Shown here piece by piece: positions 21,120 to 32,199 of a DNA stretch of 64,000 nucleotides. The notes below the pieces were generated by a model. It saw only the letters and a program-made list of their open reading frames with translations. It was not told the DNA's origin and did no database searches. Made by a program: the position numbers and the translations under genes. Origin of the DNA: Paramarasmius palmivorus. Taxonomy: Eukaryota > Basidiomycota > Agaricomycetes > Agaricales > Marasmiaceae. Within the stretch, counting starts at the first letter, position 1. Each line of letters begins with the position of its first letter. The DNA is taken from NCBI GenBank assembly GCA_037176845.1, contig JAYKXP010000169.1, positions 1-64,000 on the forward strand. Direction: 5' to 3'.

Positions 21120-22890
21120 TGGGGGATCTACTTGCTTGCCTTTCATATCGAAATGGGCCAGCTTATATACCTTCTAGCTGTCTTATTTACCCATAATCTA
21201 CAAATACATACTTCTAGCTATGATTCTGATGGCCCGCTGCCCATACAAGGTATAGAACTACTTAAGAAGGAAATGAAATATTCTTTTTAGACGATCTTTT
21301 GTTCATATTCTGGGTTTATTTGCATTTTGGTCCTGAAAGCAGTTCCAAATATTTGGCTAGCTCCACGTTAGAAATCGCTTGGTGAACTATCCTTCTTCCT
21401 TGTGCTGACTCACTCTTGCTAGACTGCATGGTACATAGCTGTTCAGCGGAGATGGCTCTCCTTGGTATCGGATATCATCAGGAACTGCCTAGACATCTTC
21501 CCTTCGAGTCCCTTCCTTAGAGTCTATTCTTCTATATTCTTCTAGGTTCAAGAATGCGTAATTCTATCACCCTTCCAAGCTAGTACTTTGTCTAGCCAGG
21601 GGAAAGGTACAGTCTCTCATCTGAGATCCAATCTTCTGGTTGGTTTCGGATCTACACCTTTCGGTGATGATTCTGAAATGTTTCTGGGCAGGTAACTCGC
21701 TTGTAGTAAGTGGCTAGCATAAAACCCTAAAACCTTGCTTGCTTATCAATTCAATCTTCGGCTGTCTAGCTTTGGATCTTGTCGATTTTACTAAGCTATG
21801 CTGAGAGCTTTGGATTAATCCAAGCTGCAACACACGCGCTTCCTCCGAGAACGGAAGATCCTCTTTCCATCATATCCTGCCAGTGTCTAGACTGGTCAGT
21901 CAACAATGTGTCTCTACACCTATGTGTCTATTCTGTGCCAAGTTCAAATCCCCTTGGTCGCAGACATTATTCAAGGTCTTTAGTTGCAACAACTCTTCCA
22001 GATCAGTTGTATAGCCTCATAAGAAGTCTATAGCCAATTCCATAGTGTTTCTATAGATGACACAACAACTGTCCTTCTAGTATAGACAGTCCTACAGTTT
22101 TCAGACACATCTAGCATGCATGGCTAAGTCCCCAGCTACCATAGCCTGATCATATGATCCATGAACAAGCATATAGACAACTAGTTACTCTTTGTTAGAG
22201 CCTAAGTCTGCTTTCACTAGCTGCTCGGGCTCACACTAGTGCTCTTGTTTCCCTTATCAAGCATATTAAAACCCGTTGAAGGCAAGAATATTCGTCTAGA
22301 TATGCAACTTGTAATATCAAGCCCACACCAAGGGTGTGGGCCAGTACGAATTCAATCAAACCAAACTTGTATGTATAATGAATTGGAAGGATTTCAATAC
22401 ATACATTATCCAAATGGTAATACTATATTCAACAGTTGGCAATGAAATATCAATTCCATTATGGTCAAGTGGTTAAATTGCTGCTCGCATTATCAATGAC
22501 TTCCCTTAGTTCTAATGTTCAAACCTGTGGAAGAGCACTTATTTGAGATGTTCTATTTTTAAATACTTAATAATGTCTGGCGCATTTCCGCACAAATGCG
22601 CCAAAGGTTACTAATCAATGTATGATGTCCACTCACCAACTTGCTTGCCTATTTTATTGTTTCAATAGCCAGTTCAATATAAAAATTATTGTGCTCAATA
22701 TACATGTAAGTCAGAAAAGTAGTAGCCTACATTCCGAGTTGCTGGCCCTGAGTAGACTAGCAGATATCGGCTGAAACATCGGAAATATCGGGGGACACAA
22801 ATAGAGGCTGTGGGAAGACCTGAAAATGCCCAACAAAGCACGAATTCTCATTACATTGCGAATTCGTAATTTATATTTTGGACTATATCA
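21120..22890 (+). repeat. LTR R2 copy 1, carrying a 550-bp insertion
   Basis: It starts TGGGGGATC and ends TATATCA, with TG...CA borders. It matches the minus strand of 30510-31719 once the insertion 22316-22865 is removed (~1.2 kb). The two copies are very similar by eye over 21120-22310. Near 21890-21965 there is a tRNA-like stretch with an A-box-like TGGTCAGT and a B-box-like GTTCAAATCC. Open frames of 84-88 codons recur in both copies but look non-coding. No 5-base duplication flanks either copy. Confidence 0.65.
22316..22865 (+). mobile_element. tRNA-like, SINE-type insertion in LTR R2
   Basis: It is absent from the other R2 copy and flanked by GTAAT at 22311-22315 and 22866-22870, a likely 5-base target duplication. 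Around 22460-22540 it has a good A box (TGGTCAAGTGG) and a B-box-like TGTTCAAACC about 50 bases downstream, the spacing seen in Leu/Ser-type tRNAs. No acceptor stem is obvious. I interpret it as a tRNA-derived SINE or a degenerate relative. There is no coding sequence. Confidence 0.5.
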
Positions 22891-23479
22891 ACGGGACAGG
22901 CAGAACCAAAACTGTGATTGAGAGAGTGGGTGTATAACCAAGGTAAAACCTGGGGGATCCTCCCCGATACAAATGTACACATACCATATATAAAGGAGAG
23001 AGAGGTGACTAAGAGAGATACAAAATAGGTAAAGGAATGATGGTGACCTTTGAGTGTGACACATACTTTTGGTCTGGATCCTTGGTACGTGATGCCTTTG
23101 GGCTGTAGCAACTGTAACGTAGCGTGATTGTGACTGCGTGTCCATGTGTTGGGTGGTGTGCTGTGGCATGGGTGTCTCGTTGTGACAGGGTATAGGGTGT
23201 GCAGTGTAACACAAGATGTTACTAGGCGTGACATCTGTAACCCTTGTTGTGACTTTCTGTAATGTGGGCTATGCTTGCCCACACGATATCTTTCGGAAAC
23301 GGCATTCCGTCCAATTTCTGAAGCTTGCCTTCGCAACAAAGGAGGTTAGTGTGACATTCTGGAACTTGGCAAGCCGGTGAGACATTACTCTTATTGTGAC
23401 CAAGTTTGGTAACTGGCCAGTACTTCTTCTTTCTTTCTGAGAGTCTCTACTGAGAGACTAAGGGAGATGGGATCTTCAG
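22891..23479. other. Unassigned repeat-like sequence
   Basis: I see no gene. A TATA-like TATATAAAGG lies at 22987-22996. The 23009-23339 minus-strand open frames are His/Thr/Pro-rich products of a CA/TG-rich stretch and are unlikely to be real. Confidence 0.3.
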
Positions 23480-25140
23480 GGAGCTTGCCCTCTTTCTTTC
23501 TATCTTGAGGAAGTTGAGGTTGGCACCAGCAAGAAAAAGGTAGAACTTAGGGAAGTTCCACCAACATTGAAACTGGGAGAGAAGGTTCATCATACCATTT
23601 TTCATGATGAAACAGGCTTCCATTCCAATGACCAATCCAACTATATTTGGGTCAGAGATGGGGAGGCACCACTCCAAAGCAAGGGTCATGGCCACCTTAT
23701 TTATGCATCCGACTTCATCATTGAGAGATGTAGGTGCTTGGTTTTGACAGAGGAAGAGATTGCAGAACAAATGAAACTTCCATTGTGTCCAGTAGCTCAG
23801 CCAGCTACTTCCGCATCTGCGACTACAGATACTCCAGCAAGTACCAGCTCAGTTCAGCCTGAGGCAATGAAGGGTAAAAAGAAAAAGAAAGGCAAGGCAA
23901 AAGCAAATAAACAACTATCATGGAATGTTGGGAGAACTCTTGCTAAACATGCTGCAAGTGTAGAAAGAGAGAAAATCCAAGATGAGAATGTCAAGTATTG
24001 TCTTGATTCTTTTGATGCGAGGCAGATTATCTATTCTAGTGCAAACTACAACCCATGGTGGGACATGCCACAACTGATCTCACAGGTACTCTTCACTGCC
24101 ATTTATTTTTCTGTTACTCATGTCAGTTCATAGGTTAAAGATGTTATTAAAATTTTTGAGTGCAAATTTCCTGATGCAGTTGCAGTCTTTGTCTTTAACT
24201 GTTCATCTGCACATGAAGCATTGCCAGCAGATGCTCTTTTGGCTCACAAGATGAATAGAGGACCTGGTGGTAAGCAGCCTAAAATCCACGATACTTATAT
24301 ACCATCAACTGGCACACCTCAGTTGATGAGTTATCCTGATAACTACTGTGGTGTTGATGGTAAAGGGTGCTCACTTGCTGGGCAGCCAAAGGGTATGGAA
24401 CAGATTTTGCGCAAGCGTGGACTTCTTGATGGGTTGATCAAGCAGCATGGCAACAAGCTTGTTGCACAATGTAAAGAGTGCACTCAATCACAGGCCACCC
24501 GTGAAGCAGCTCTCAAAGAGGCTACAGCTTTACAAGAAGAGGCTGAGGGTGAATTAGAGGGCACTTCTCGTTGTGCCAGTTGTTCAGTTGGTGACAAAGA
24601 CTTGGAACATGTAGGGGACTGTTGCATGGAACAGGTGTTGGCACTTCAGAAGGATTTTAAAGAGGAGAAACCTCTTTTGCAGTTGGTGATCAAACAGGCA
24701 GGACATAAGTGTATCTTCCTGCCTAAGTTCCACTGTGAACTAAACCCAATAGAGATGGTGTGGGGACAAGGAAAACAATGTACATATCAATTGTCTAGAT
24801 GGACTTGATTGAAGCTTACTCATTAGATTTCCAAGAACAGGCTGATGGAACATTCAAGACTGCAAAGGAATTAGTTCCAAAGTGCTTGGATAAAGTAACC
24901 ACCGATAACATCTGATGTTACTTCAATCACTGCTAGAAGTATCTAGATGCATATTGGTGAGTCCGACTTTGTTTTCTAGATCATTTTGCTGATAAACCCT
25001 TGCATTACAGACAAGCCCTCAACCTCACACAGGCTACATATGCTGTCAAGAAGTATAAATCTCATCCATCAGCAAAAACTGTAAGAGGTTATGCAGCTGT
25101 TATATATCATGTAACTAGATGGAACATACCTCAACAGTAA
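23480..25140 (+). pseudogene. Fungal DDE-endonuclease transposase, decayed
   Basis: Two large exons are visible: about 23500-24085 and 24134-24808, joined across a 48-nt GT-AG intron. A frame-shifted C-terminal part follows to 25140, with another intron at about 24957-25012. Family landmarks are HDETGFHSND (first D), FNCSSAHEALPADALLA (second position, now N), GGKQPKIHDTY, QPKGMEQILRKRGL, and HKCIFLPKFHCELNPIEMVWG (final E), then DFQEQADGTFKTAKELVP. In relatives the second motif normally has D (FDNSSxH); here it is Asn. The frame contains TGA and TAG codons near 24914 and 24930 consistent with CGA and TGG. The N-terminal part up to the first catalytic motif is missing or unrecognisable. The fragment at 26960-27240 carries the missing N-terminal motif from another copy. 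Confidence 0.75.
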
Positions 25141-25284
25141 CACAAGAATACCACTGGGGATATAAGAGGGTGTTGGGGTGTCATAAACCCCAACTAGTCT
25201 TAATGTTCATATCAAGTTGCGCTGTATATATCAAGTAGTCAGTAGAACAAGTAACATAGTTTATAGCATATACCACAGGTTACA

Positions 25285-25420
25285 ATAAGTTGCAAGGGAA
25301 ACAGCAGGTAGCAGGGGAAGCAGCGAGTAATGAGAGAAATAGCAGGTAGCAGGTGTAACAGCAGGTAGTATGGGTAATAACAGGGTAGTAGCTGGTAACA
25401 AGGATAATAAGTAGTACCAG
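25285..25420. repeat. Degenerate minisatellite (AGCAGGTAG-type units)
   Basis: Variants of AGCAGGTAGCAGG and GGTAACA-type units are repeated about six times with interruptions. Because the units vary, the array is old. Confidence 0.5.
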
Positions 25421-26029
25421 TCCTAATCTTCCAATTGATTCACAATGCATATTACTAGTTCCACTCTTTGCGAGATACAAGAATCAAATTGAATCCATTA
25501 ATGTCTGTCTACTACACTTTGTACACATATATACAGTCAACTAGCTATATACCCAACGCCCACGGTCTTTGAAGTCAGTGACATATTTCTAAGAGAGATA
25601 CATTTAGGCGCATACAAAGACTGACAATCAAGGTGACTTACAAGCCAAAGGTAGCCGTGTTGAATGTGAAAGCGCGGGGACCAGCTGGGAAACTCTGAGT
25701 ATCGACAAACCCATATATGTCCAGCAACAGCACAATGTTAATATTGATGGCAGTTTAGGGTAAGGAGGATGATTGAACAGAGTGAATTGTGTGACTGATG
25801 TTGAAGTTACAGAGAGGGTGAACAGTGGACATGCATTCAAGCAATGTGGTCGAGTGTCTGACCCAGCTTGGATGACTGAAGACCAGAAGACTAAGTAAAG
25901 TACATAGAGGAAACAGCATTGGTTACACACTTTTAGCCCAGCAATCTATCAACATGTTGTATCTCAAGCGGCTTGTGACCTGAGACATGGGAAGAACAGA
26001 TGAAAACTAGAAGTAAGAAAGAGAAGAAA
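25421..26029. other. No recognisable gene
   Basis: The AT-rich sequence has only short open frames. CpG dinucleotides are few. It is probably old repeat remnants. Confidence 0.35.
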
Positions 26030-26340
26030 TACTGTGGATCATGATGCATGATGGATGGGGCTGACAGGAGCAGTGGAACAGTGGAAAAGGGCCAGGAGGA
26101 TGGGAGGATGGTGGTGGAAGGGAAGAAAGGGAAGTTGGGGGAGGAGGAGTCTGACGGTGGCCTTTATGTGAAAAAATAGCCTGCACACAGACTACTTGAG
26201 GGCAGGGCATAGGGCATAGGGTTTGGGTAAGGCATCAGTCATAGGGTGGTAGGTGTTGTTGTTGCTGTGACTTTGTGTCAAGGTTGTTTTGAGCTGGCAG
26301 TGGTTGGGCTTGAGCTTGATTAAGCTAGGGTGATGACACT
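26030..26340 (-). repeat. Repeat R3, copy 1
   Basis: The reverse complement is similar to 28090-28440: both share a CCCTCAAGTxGTCTGTGTGCA segment, TTCACATAAAGGC, and a pyrimidine-rich tail with CTTCCCTTC-type runs. The identity is moderate (old copies). There is no coding sequence. Confidence 0.5.
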
Positions 26341-26959
26341 GCTATGATGTCACAGTCTGGCTCTTTATCACTGGATTTTCTTGCACTTCCTTTTACCCCA
26401 AAATTTTGATGACTAATCGCTTGACGCTGTGGCTTTGCAGTCACTTTCAATGGTCCACAAACCAGAGTGGATGAATGATAGCTAATGCAGTCACACTCTC
26501 TGTTAGATCTCAATTTAGTATTTGGACTTGGGCTAGGGTTTGTCTGCAGGTATGTGTTATATTTTACGTTGAGACACCCTAAATGTGTCTGGGCGTGTAA
26601 TTTGTCAGAATCACCCTTTTTACCAACACACTATGCGTAGAAAGTGTGTAACTCTACAGCACGTGTACTGATAGTGGGAAGAGGCCTTACAAGGTACTTA
26701 CACTACCACGCTGTGTTCTAGTATCATGTTGGTACACCTTGCCAGACTATATGCAGAGCTGGAGCATTCAGAAACAGTATAAAATATCAAGTGGAGACAT
26801 CTGGCATCATGACAGCTTTGACCAAGACAGAAGAAACCCTTAGCGCCTATCTCCAGATTTGGTAACATAGATGTCCAGGCACAGACCTTAGTTCTGAACC
26901 TTGCCAGAAGTTCGCAAGGCTGGGACATATGAATATAAAAAGTCTATTAGAACTATATG

Positions 26960-27240
26960 TTAGAGTGACTGTTTGGATAAATGAGAAATTACTAAAGGTA
27001 AAATATCTTCGAACATTGTTTTAGCATAGCCTTCATGAGCCTTCACAATGTCATCATGTTCATGTCCATCAATATAAACACCTTTGCTATACTTCCAAAG
27101 TTTGGAACCCAATTCCTTCAACCAATTCACAGCAGTAACAACCAAAATATTGTTGTCAATCTCAAGTTCTGGAAACAGAAACTCATTGACATAATGGTGA
27201 AGGAAATAAAAGTGTATATTACCCTTCATTATTGTAGTAG
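26960..27240 (-). pseudogene. N-terminal fragment of the DDE-endonuclease transposase family
   Basis: The minus-strand frame includes SKGVYIDGHEHDDIVKAHE. This corresponds to the K-G-x-Y-x-D-G-H-E-R-x-D-V-V motif that precedes the first catalytic motif in the transposase family seen at 23.5-25.1 kb. It is oriented oppositely to that pseudogene, so it belongs to a different copy or to an inversion. The catalytic domain is absent here. Repeat R4 starts immediately next to it at about 27247. Confidence 0.65.
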
Positions 27241-27246
27241 GACAAT

Positions 27247-27668
27247 ATGTTAGAATCTATATCAAAGTATTACCAGTTAAACTGATCAATAACAATGACT
27301 AGAACTCAATGCAATTGACTGTGATCACCTAAAAGTGTTGATAATAGTAACTTTTGTATTGAAAATGTATTTCAAGTGTCAACTCTCTGTGACATGCAAG
27401 TAATTACTGTTTGTTTGTACCTATTGTGACACAGATCACTCGAGGCATTGAAACACCATCCACTAATGCAAAAATATGTGTTTTACATACTCCTATATGC
27501 CCATACACCATAGGTAGGTTCAATAAGTAAAGTAAAAGATATAAATAAACATAAATGCAAGTGTATGTGCAGTAGAACAAGCATAATTAGAGTGCCAAAG
27601 TAGACTTTGTTTATCTTGTTGGACTTAGTGTTGAAGAAGTGTTTCATCAACTTCATCACTTTATTCAA
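27247..27668 (+). repeat. Repeat R4, copy 1
   Basis: It starts GTTAGAATCTATATC and is highly similar to 57478-57890 (direct), and in part to the reverse complement of 59930-60226. The copy at 57.5 kb lacks ~24 bases near its start. Because copies 2 and 3 face each other around a 2.7-kb interior, R4 may be the terminal inverted repeat of a DNA transposon. The copy here includes a 62-codon open frame, also seen at 57.6 kb, which is probably non-coding. Confidence 0.65.
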
Positions 27669-28089
27669 CACAATATTACCCTCTTATTATCTGTTACCAG
27701 CACTGTTATACTATGGATAAAGCACATGTAATAACAGAGTGGTATAAGGGTGATAACACCCCTACTACAGTAATATAAGGTAGTAAGGATTGGGAACTAT
27801 AGTAGTGCAGTATAAACACTAAAATTCATCATAAAATCATACTACAGTAGTCTAGAATTATACTAGGTATATTACAGGTAGCATGGGATATATCACATAC
27901 CTGCATTTATTCTACATATCCAGTTATTGATCAGAATTGATCTGGGCTAGCACACTGACCACATTTATCTATGATGATCAGGCTAATGGCTAATTTCAAG
28001 TGGAGCTAGACATGTACAAACCTGTAAATCAGTTAAATGTGTTCTAGGAAGTTGGGCCTTGGACAAGCCTTAGAAGTGTGGAAAAGAAT
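27669..28089. other. No recognisable gene
   Basis: The sequence is AT-rich, without sustained open frames and without clear similarity to other parts of the window. Confidence 0.3.
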
Positions 28090-28440
28090 GCCATGGCAGC
28101 AGCTGAATTGATAACATCACTGAGATATGTCATCACAATTCCTTCAACAACAACAACAATGATGACTCCAAGCCCAGTCTTTTTTCAAGTCCTCTGTCCT
28201 TTGCCCCCTGGCCTATGCCACCCTATGTTCTACACCCTGTGCCCTACACTCTGTGCCCTGCCCTCAAGTGGTCTGTGTGCACTTCAAATTTTCACATAAA
28301 GGCTGCTCCCAGATTTCTCCTCTCCAAACATCCCTTTCTTCCCTTCTACTACCATCTTCCTTCCTCCCAGTCCTTTTCTGTCATTCTCCTGTCCATATTT
28401 CTCCATTAATGATGCATGTTATGTTTATGGTATTGTTTCT
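28090..28440 (+). repeat. Repeat R3, copy 2
   Basis: It is inverted relative to 26030-26340 and ends where LTR-B copy 1 begins. It is pyrimidine-rich (CTTCC/TCCC runs). It is non-coding. Confidence 0.5.
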
Positions 28441-28442
28441 GT

Positions 28443-29577
28443 TGTGAGGCTTATAAAACACTTGTAAACAAGTGAAATATATATGCCAAGCTGTGCAAGT
28501 GGGGTTTGACATTGTCAAAGGATCCATACAATTGACACAAGAAACCAAACTAGTATGTTAGTTGAACATCTACTAATCACTAGAACACAAGGGAAGTGTA
28601 TGAGCAATGAATGAAACAATGTAATAATATGTCAGAGTTTTAGATCGAACTCTGTTAGCAGCGATAGTGCAGAAAGTGTGATAAATGATAGCAGATAACC
28701 AGAGGGGTTGAGAGAATACAACTCTGTGTGATTCAATATAGTATGTAGGGTTTTCTGTCTAGCTTTTATACATGAGTGAGGGATAAAAGATAATCCTAAA
28801 GGTATGAGAATAGATACTAAGTAACTAGAAATAACTGCACAGTCAGTGTCAGTAACTGTCAGTAAATGGTGGTACAAGCGGTACAAGTGGGTCAAAGCAA
28901 CTGTTCTATGTATATCTACTTTCTTAGTAACTGTGGCATAGGTGGAATAAAGTGGAAAATAACTTGTCTAGTGATATCTAAATTTAGAATTCCAACATAA
29001 TATAATATGGTCTTAATATACAATCAAGATGATGTGAGCCAACCTATAATCTATATATGACTATCTCTATATGTTCCTATAATGCAAAATAACCTATCAA
29101 ACCTGACAAGGGCAAAGACCTATATTCCTATAAAGCACTGGTTACACTAGTCAAACTAGCATAACAATACAGGCCACCTATAAGCTAGTGGGGCTCCACA
29201 CTAGTCTAGAAACAATAAATCCTATCCAAAGAGACTAGATGAACTAGCTCTGTCCTATGGGTATCTCAAAGTTCTAATTTCATGACTCTAGTATTATAGA
29301 GAAGGGCTTTTCAAGGTTTAATTTTCTAAGTTCAGTTTCTAAGCACACATCACCTCTATGGTTAACAATAGAAGACAAGAACTTTTGCTATTGAGCACTA
29401 GTGCTATGTATATAGCAGGGTAATTGCTTGAGAGCTTTCTAGTGGAATCTCTGCTGCTTATATACCCATAATCCATACATATTTTACATATAAGTGAAAG
29501 TGGACACAATAAAGTAAAGAAAAGGAAGGTTTTGGATATATCAGTCAGAACTCAACATTATTTTGCAGGTGTAAGGA
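28443..29577 (+). repeat. LTR-B copy 1, with nested solo LTR
   Basis: It starts TGTGAGGCTTATAAAACAC and ends ...ATTATTTTGCA. It is collinear with 37022-42247 once nested insertions are removed from both. The start TGTG and end TGCA fit an LTR. Copy 1 has one GTGGGGCTCCACAC motif where copy 2 has three. No 5-base duplication flanks it. Confidence 0.65.
28630..28997 (-). mobile_element. Solo copia-type LTR (older relative of the 37510/41541 LTRs)
   Basis: On the plus strand it runs from TGTCAGAG to TTCCAACA. It is flanked by TAATA on both sides (28625-28629 and 28998-29002), a 5-base target duplication. It is clearly related to the 317-bp LTRs of the copia element but much diverged. It lies inside LTR-B copy 1, whose sequence resumes on the other side. 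It is a product of LTR-LTR recombination. Confidence 0.8.
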
Positions 29578-30509
29578 CCATAGAGTATCCCTCATCGTTT
29601 TCTTCACCACTTGAACACTGTGGATAGCCAGTAACACCCATATGTCATCAACTTTACATTCTTACAGATACTTAGCTATTGTATATGCAATATTTACTAA
29701 CATTTGTTCTGTATAAATTCTCTTTTTATATATAACCCTTGTACAAGTACTTAGCTAGACAGTCTTGGAATTAACACTGTAAACCCCTCAGCCTATGTTC
29801 ATACAGTTATCTTCAGCACTCACTGTGTTTACTTCAACCACCTCTGGCTACATTTATTCAACACACCTAGCAATATAGTCTTTCTAGTGCCTAATAGTGT
29901 TCAATCTGGCTTTGTTGGTGTTGTCATTGACCCCAACAATAGTCTAGACAGGCTGTAACTGGTCTGGTGTATCTATTTTCTATTCCTTTCTATTCTATAC
30001 CATATATTTCAGTCTAGGTCTTTACAGAATTCCAAGACTACCTGCTTAATATTGTCCATGTCATCTGACAACACAAGCAACATTCTCCAAAACACAACCA
30101 CGGCTGTGCAGAGCGACCTACCTTGTGTTAGAGATGCCAATGGTTTGGTCAGGTTCTCAGAGGCTTGCTTGGTGAACCTCGCCAATGGTAGAGGTTCAGT
30201 CTGATAAACAGGTCCAAGACAGATAAGCTGAGGTTCTAACTGTTCATGAGATACTTTTTTTTTTGAGTGTAGAGAATATTATATAGACCAAGAAATATAA
30301 GTATTTGATTTGATTTGTACATACAATAGTGACAGCAAAGCAATATAACAAAAACACAGTAACTCGAGCTAAGTATAACTCAAACTAAGGAGTTTTATGA
30401 TCAAGCTCTTTGATCAATGGCAGTATGATATTATTCCAAGTGTTCTTATCGGGCAACCAGAAGATTTCAATGTGCTGACAGCAACCTGAGTATATAGTCA
30501 GTGATGTGG
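29578..30509. other. No recognisable gene
   Basis: The sequence is AT-rich and CpG-poor. It could be the internal part of whatever element LTR-B or LTR R2 belonged to, but I see no Gag, Pol or transposase motif on either strand. Confidence 0.3.
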
Positions 30510-31719
30510 TGATATGGTCCAAAATATAAATCGCATATCTAGATGAATATTCTTGCCTTCAACAAGTTTTAATACACTTGATAAGAGAAACAAGAGCACT
30601 AGTGTGAGCCTGAGCAGCTAGTGAAAGCAGACTTAGGCTCTAACAAAAAGTAACTAGTTGTCTATACACTTGTTCATGGATCATATGATCAGGCTATGGT
30701 AGCTGGGGACTTAGCCATGCATGCTAGATGTGTCTGAAAACTGTAGGACTGTCTATACTAGAAGGACAGTTGTTGTGTCATCTATAGAAACACTATGGAA
30801 TTGGCTATAGACTTCTTATGAGGCTATACAACTGATCTGGAAGAATTGTTGTGACTAGAGACCTTGAATAATGTCTGCGACCAAGGGGATTTGAACTTGG
30901 CACAGAATAGACACATAGGTGTAGAGACACATTGTTGACTGACCAGTCTAGACACTGGCAGGATATGATGGAAAGGAGATCTTCCACTCTAGGAGGAAGC
31001 GCGCGTGTTGCAGCTTGGATTAATCCAAAGCTCTCAGCATAGCTTAGTAAAATCGACAAGATCCAAAGCTAGACAGCCGAAGATTGAATTGATAAGCAAG
31101 CAAGGTTTTAGGGTTTTATGCTAGCCACTTACTACAAGCGAGTTACCTGCCCAGAAACATTTCAGAATCATCACCGAAAGGTGTAGATCCGAAACCAACC
31201 AGAAGATTGGATCTCAGATGAGAGACTGTACCTTTCCCCTGGCTAGACAAAGTACTAGCTTGGAAGGGTGATAGAATTACGCATTCTTGAACCTAGAAGA
31301 ATATAGAAGAATAGACTCTAAGGAAGGGACTCGAAGGGAAGATGTCTAGGCAGTTCCTGATGATATCCGATACCAAGGAGAGCCATCTCCGCTGAACAGC
31401 TATGTACCATGCAGTCTAGCAAGAGTGAGTCAGCACAAGGAAGAAGGATAGTTCACCAAGCGATTTCTAACGTGGAGCTAGCCAAATATTTGGAACTGCT
31501 TTCAGGACCAAAATGCAAATAAACCCAGAATATGAACAAAAGATCGTCTAAAAAGAATATTTCGTTTCCTTCTTAAGTAGTTCTATACCTTGTATGGGCA
31601 GCGGGCCATCAGAATCATAGCTAGAAGTATGTATTTGTAGATTATGGGTAAATAAGACAGCTAGAAGGTATATAAGCTGGCCTATTTCGATACGAAAGGC
31701 AAGCAAGTAGATCCCCCCA
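30510..31719 (-). repeat. LTR R2 copy 2 (uninterrupted)
   Basis: In minus orientation it starts TGGGGGGATC and ends CATATCA, ~1.21 kb. It is the empty-site counterpart of 21120-22890 and proves the insertion there. It retains the tRNA-like B box (complement of GTTCAAATCC at about 30888-30897). Confidence 0.7.
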
Positions 31720-31888
31720 CTGTCAGATAGCACAGAGCAATCAACGACTTTGGAACTTGACTTCAGAGAATATTTAAGAATATACCCCACCTGACACAGA
31801 GTCAGTGATTTGCTACTTGTATAGCTGTGATAAGCGTACAGTAGTCTCTTGAATAGAACGTACTGAGTTGTGTCTAGACAGGATTTGA

Positions 31889-32048
31889 CTTGACCACTGA
31901 GGTTTGGAGTACTAGGGACTCCCACCTATTGTTGAGGTACTGAGGACAGAGGGCCTCCTTATCTATTGAACTGAAGTATTGTGGACAGAGGGCCACCTTA
32001 CTTATTGTTTTGGCACTGAGGACTGAGGGCCTCCCATTGCCATATATT
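31889..32048. repeat. ~40-bp degenerate tandem repeat, about four units
   Basis: Units carry variants of CTGAGGACAGAGGGCCTCC separated by about 40 bases (clear at about 31939, 31976 and 32014, with a weaker one at ~31895). Confidence 0.55.
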
Positions 32049-32199
32049 GGTCATTATTGAACTTGTTTGGAATCAATCCAGTTTGGATATTGAAGAGGCT
32101 AGCTGCACTTGAGCACTATCCTGTTGCATTTTGTTGATTTCTTTGTTCGTTGGATACAAATATACACCTTATACCTTTCTTTATACCACACACCTTTGT

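Noticed and set aside
21888..21965. Functional tRNA gene in LTR R2
   Set aside because: B-box-like GTTCAAATCC is good, but the stems do not pair and it sits inside an LTR.
22851..23339. 162-codon minus open frame
   Set aside because: Composition (His, Thr, Pro, Tyr) follows from CA/TG-rich sequence; three frames are open together there.
25285..25420. CRISPR-like array
   Set aside because: Units are short and variable without distinct spacers; the organism is eukaryotic.
26010..26210. Pro/Ser-rich minus-strand peptide (67 codons)
   Set aside because: A translation of the pyrimidine tract of repeat R3, also present at 28.3 kb in another frame.
21120..31719. LTR R2 copies as the ends of one element
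   Set aside because: They are inverted, not direct, and lack matching target duplications.
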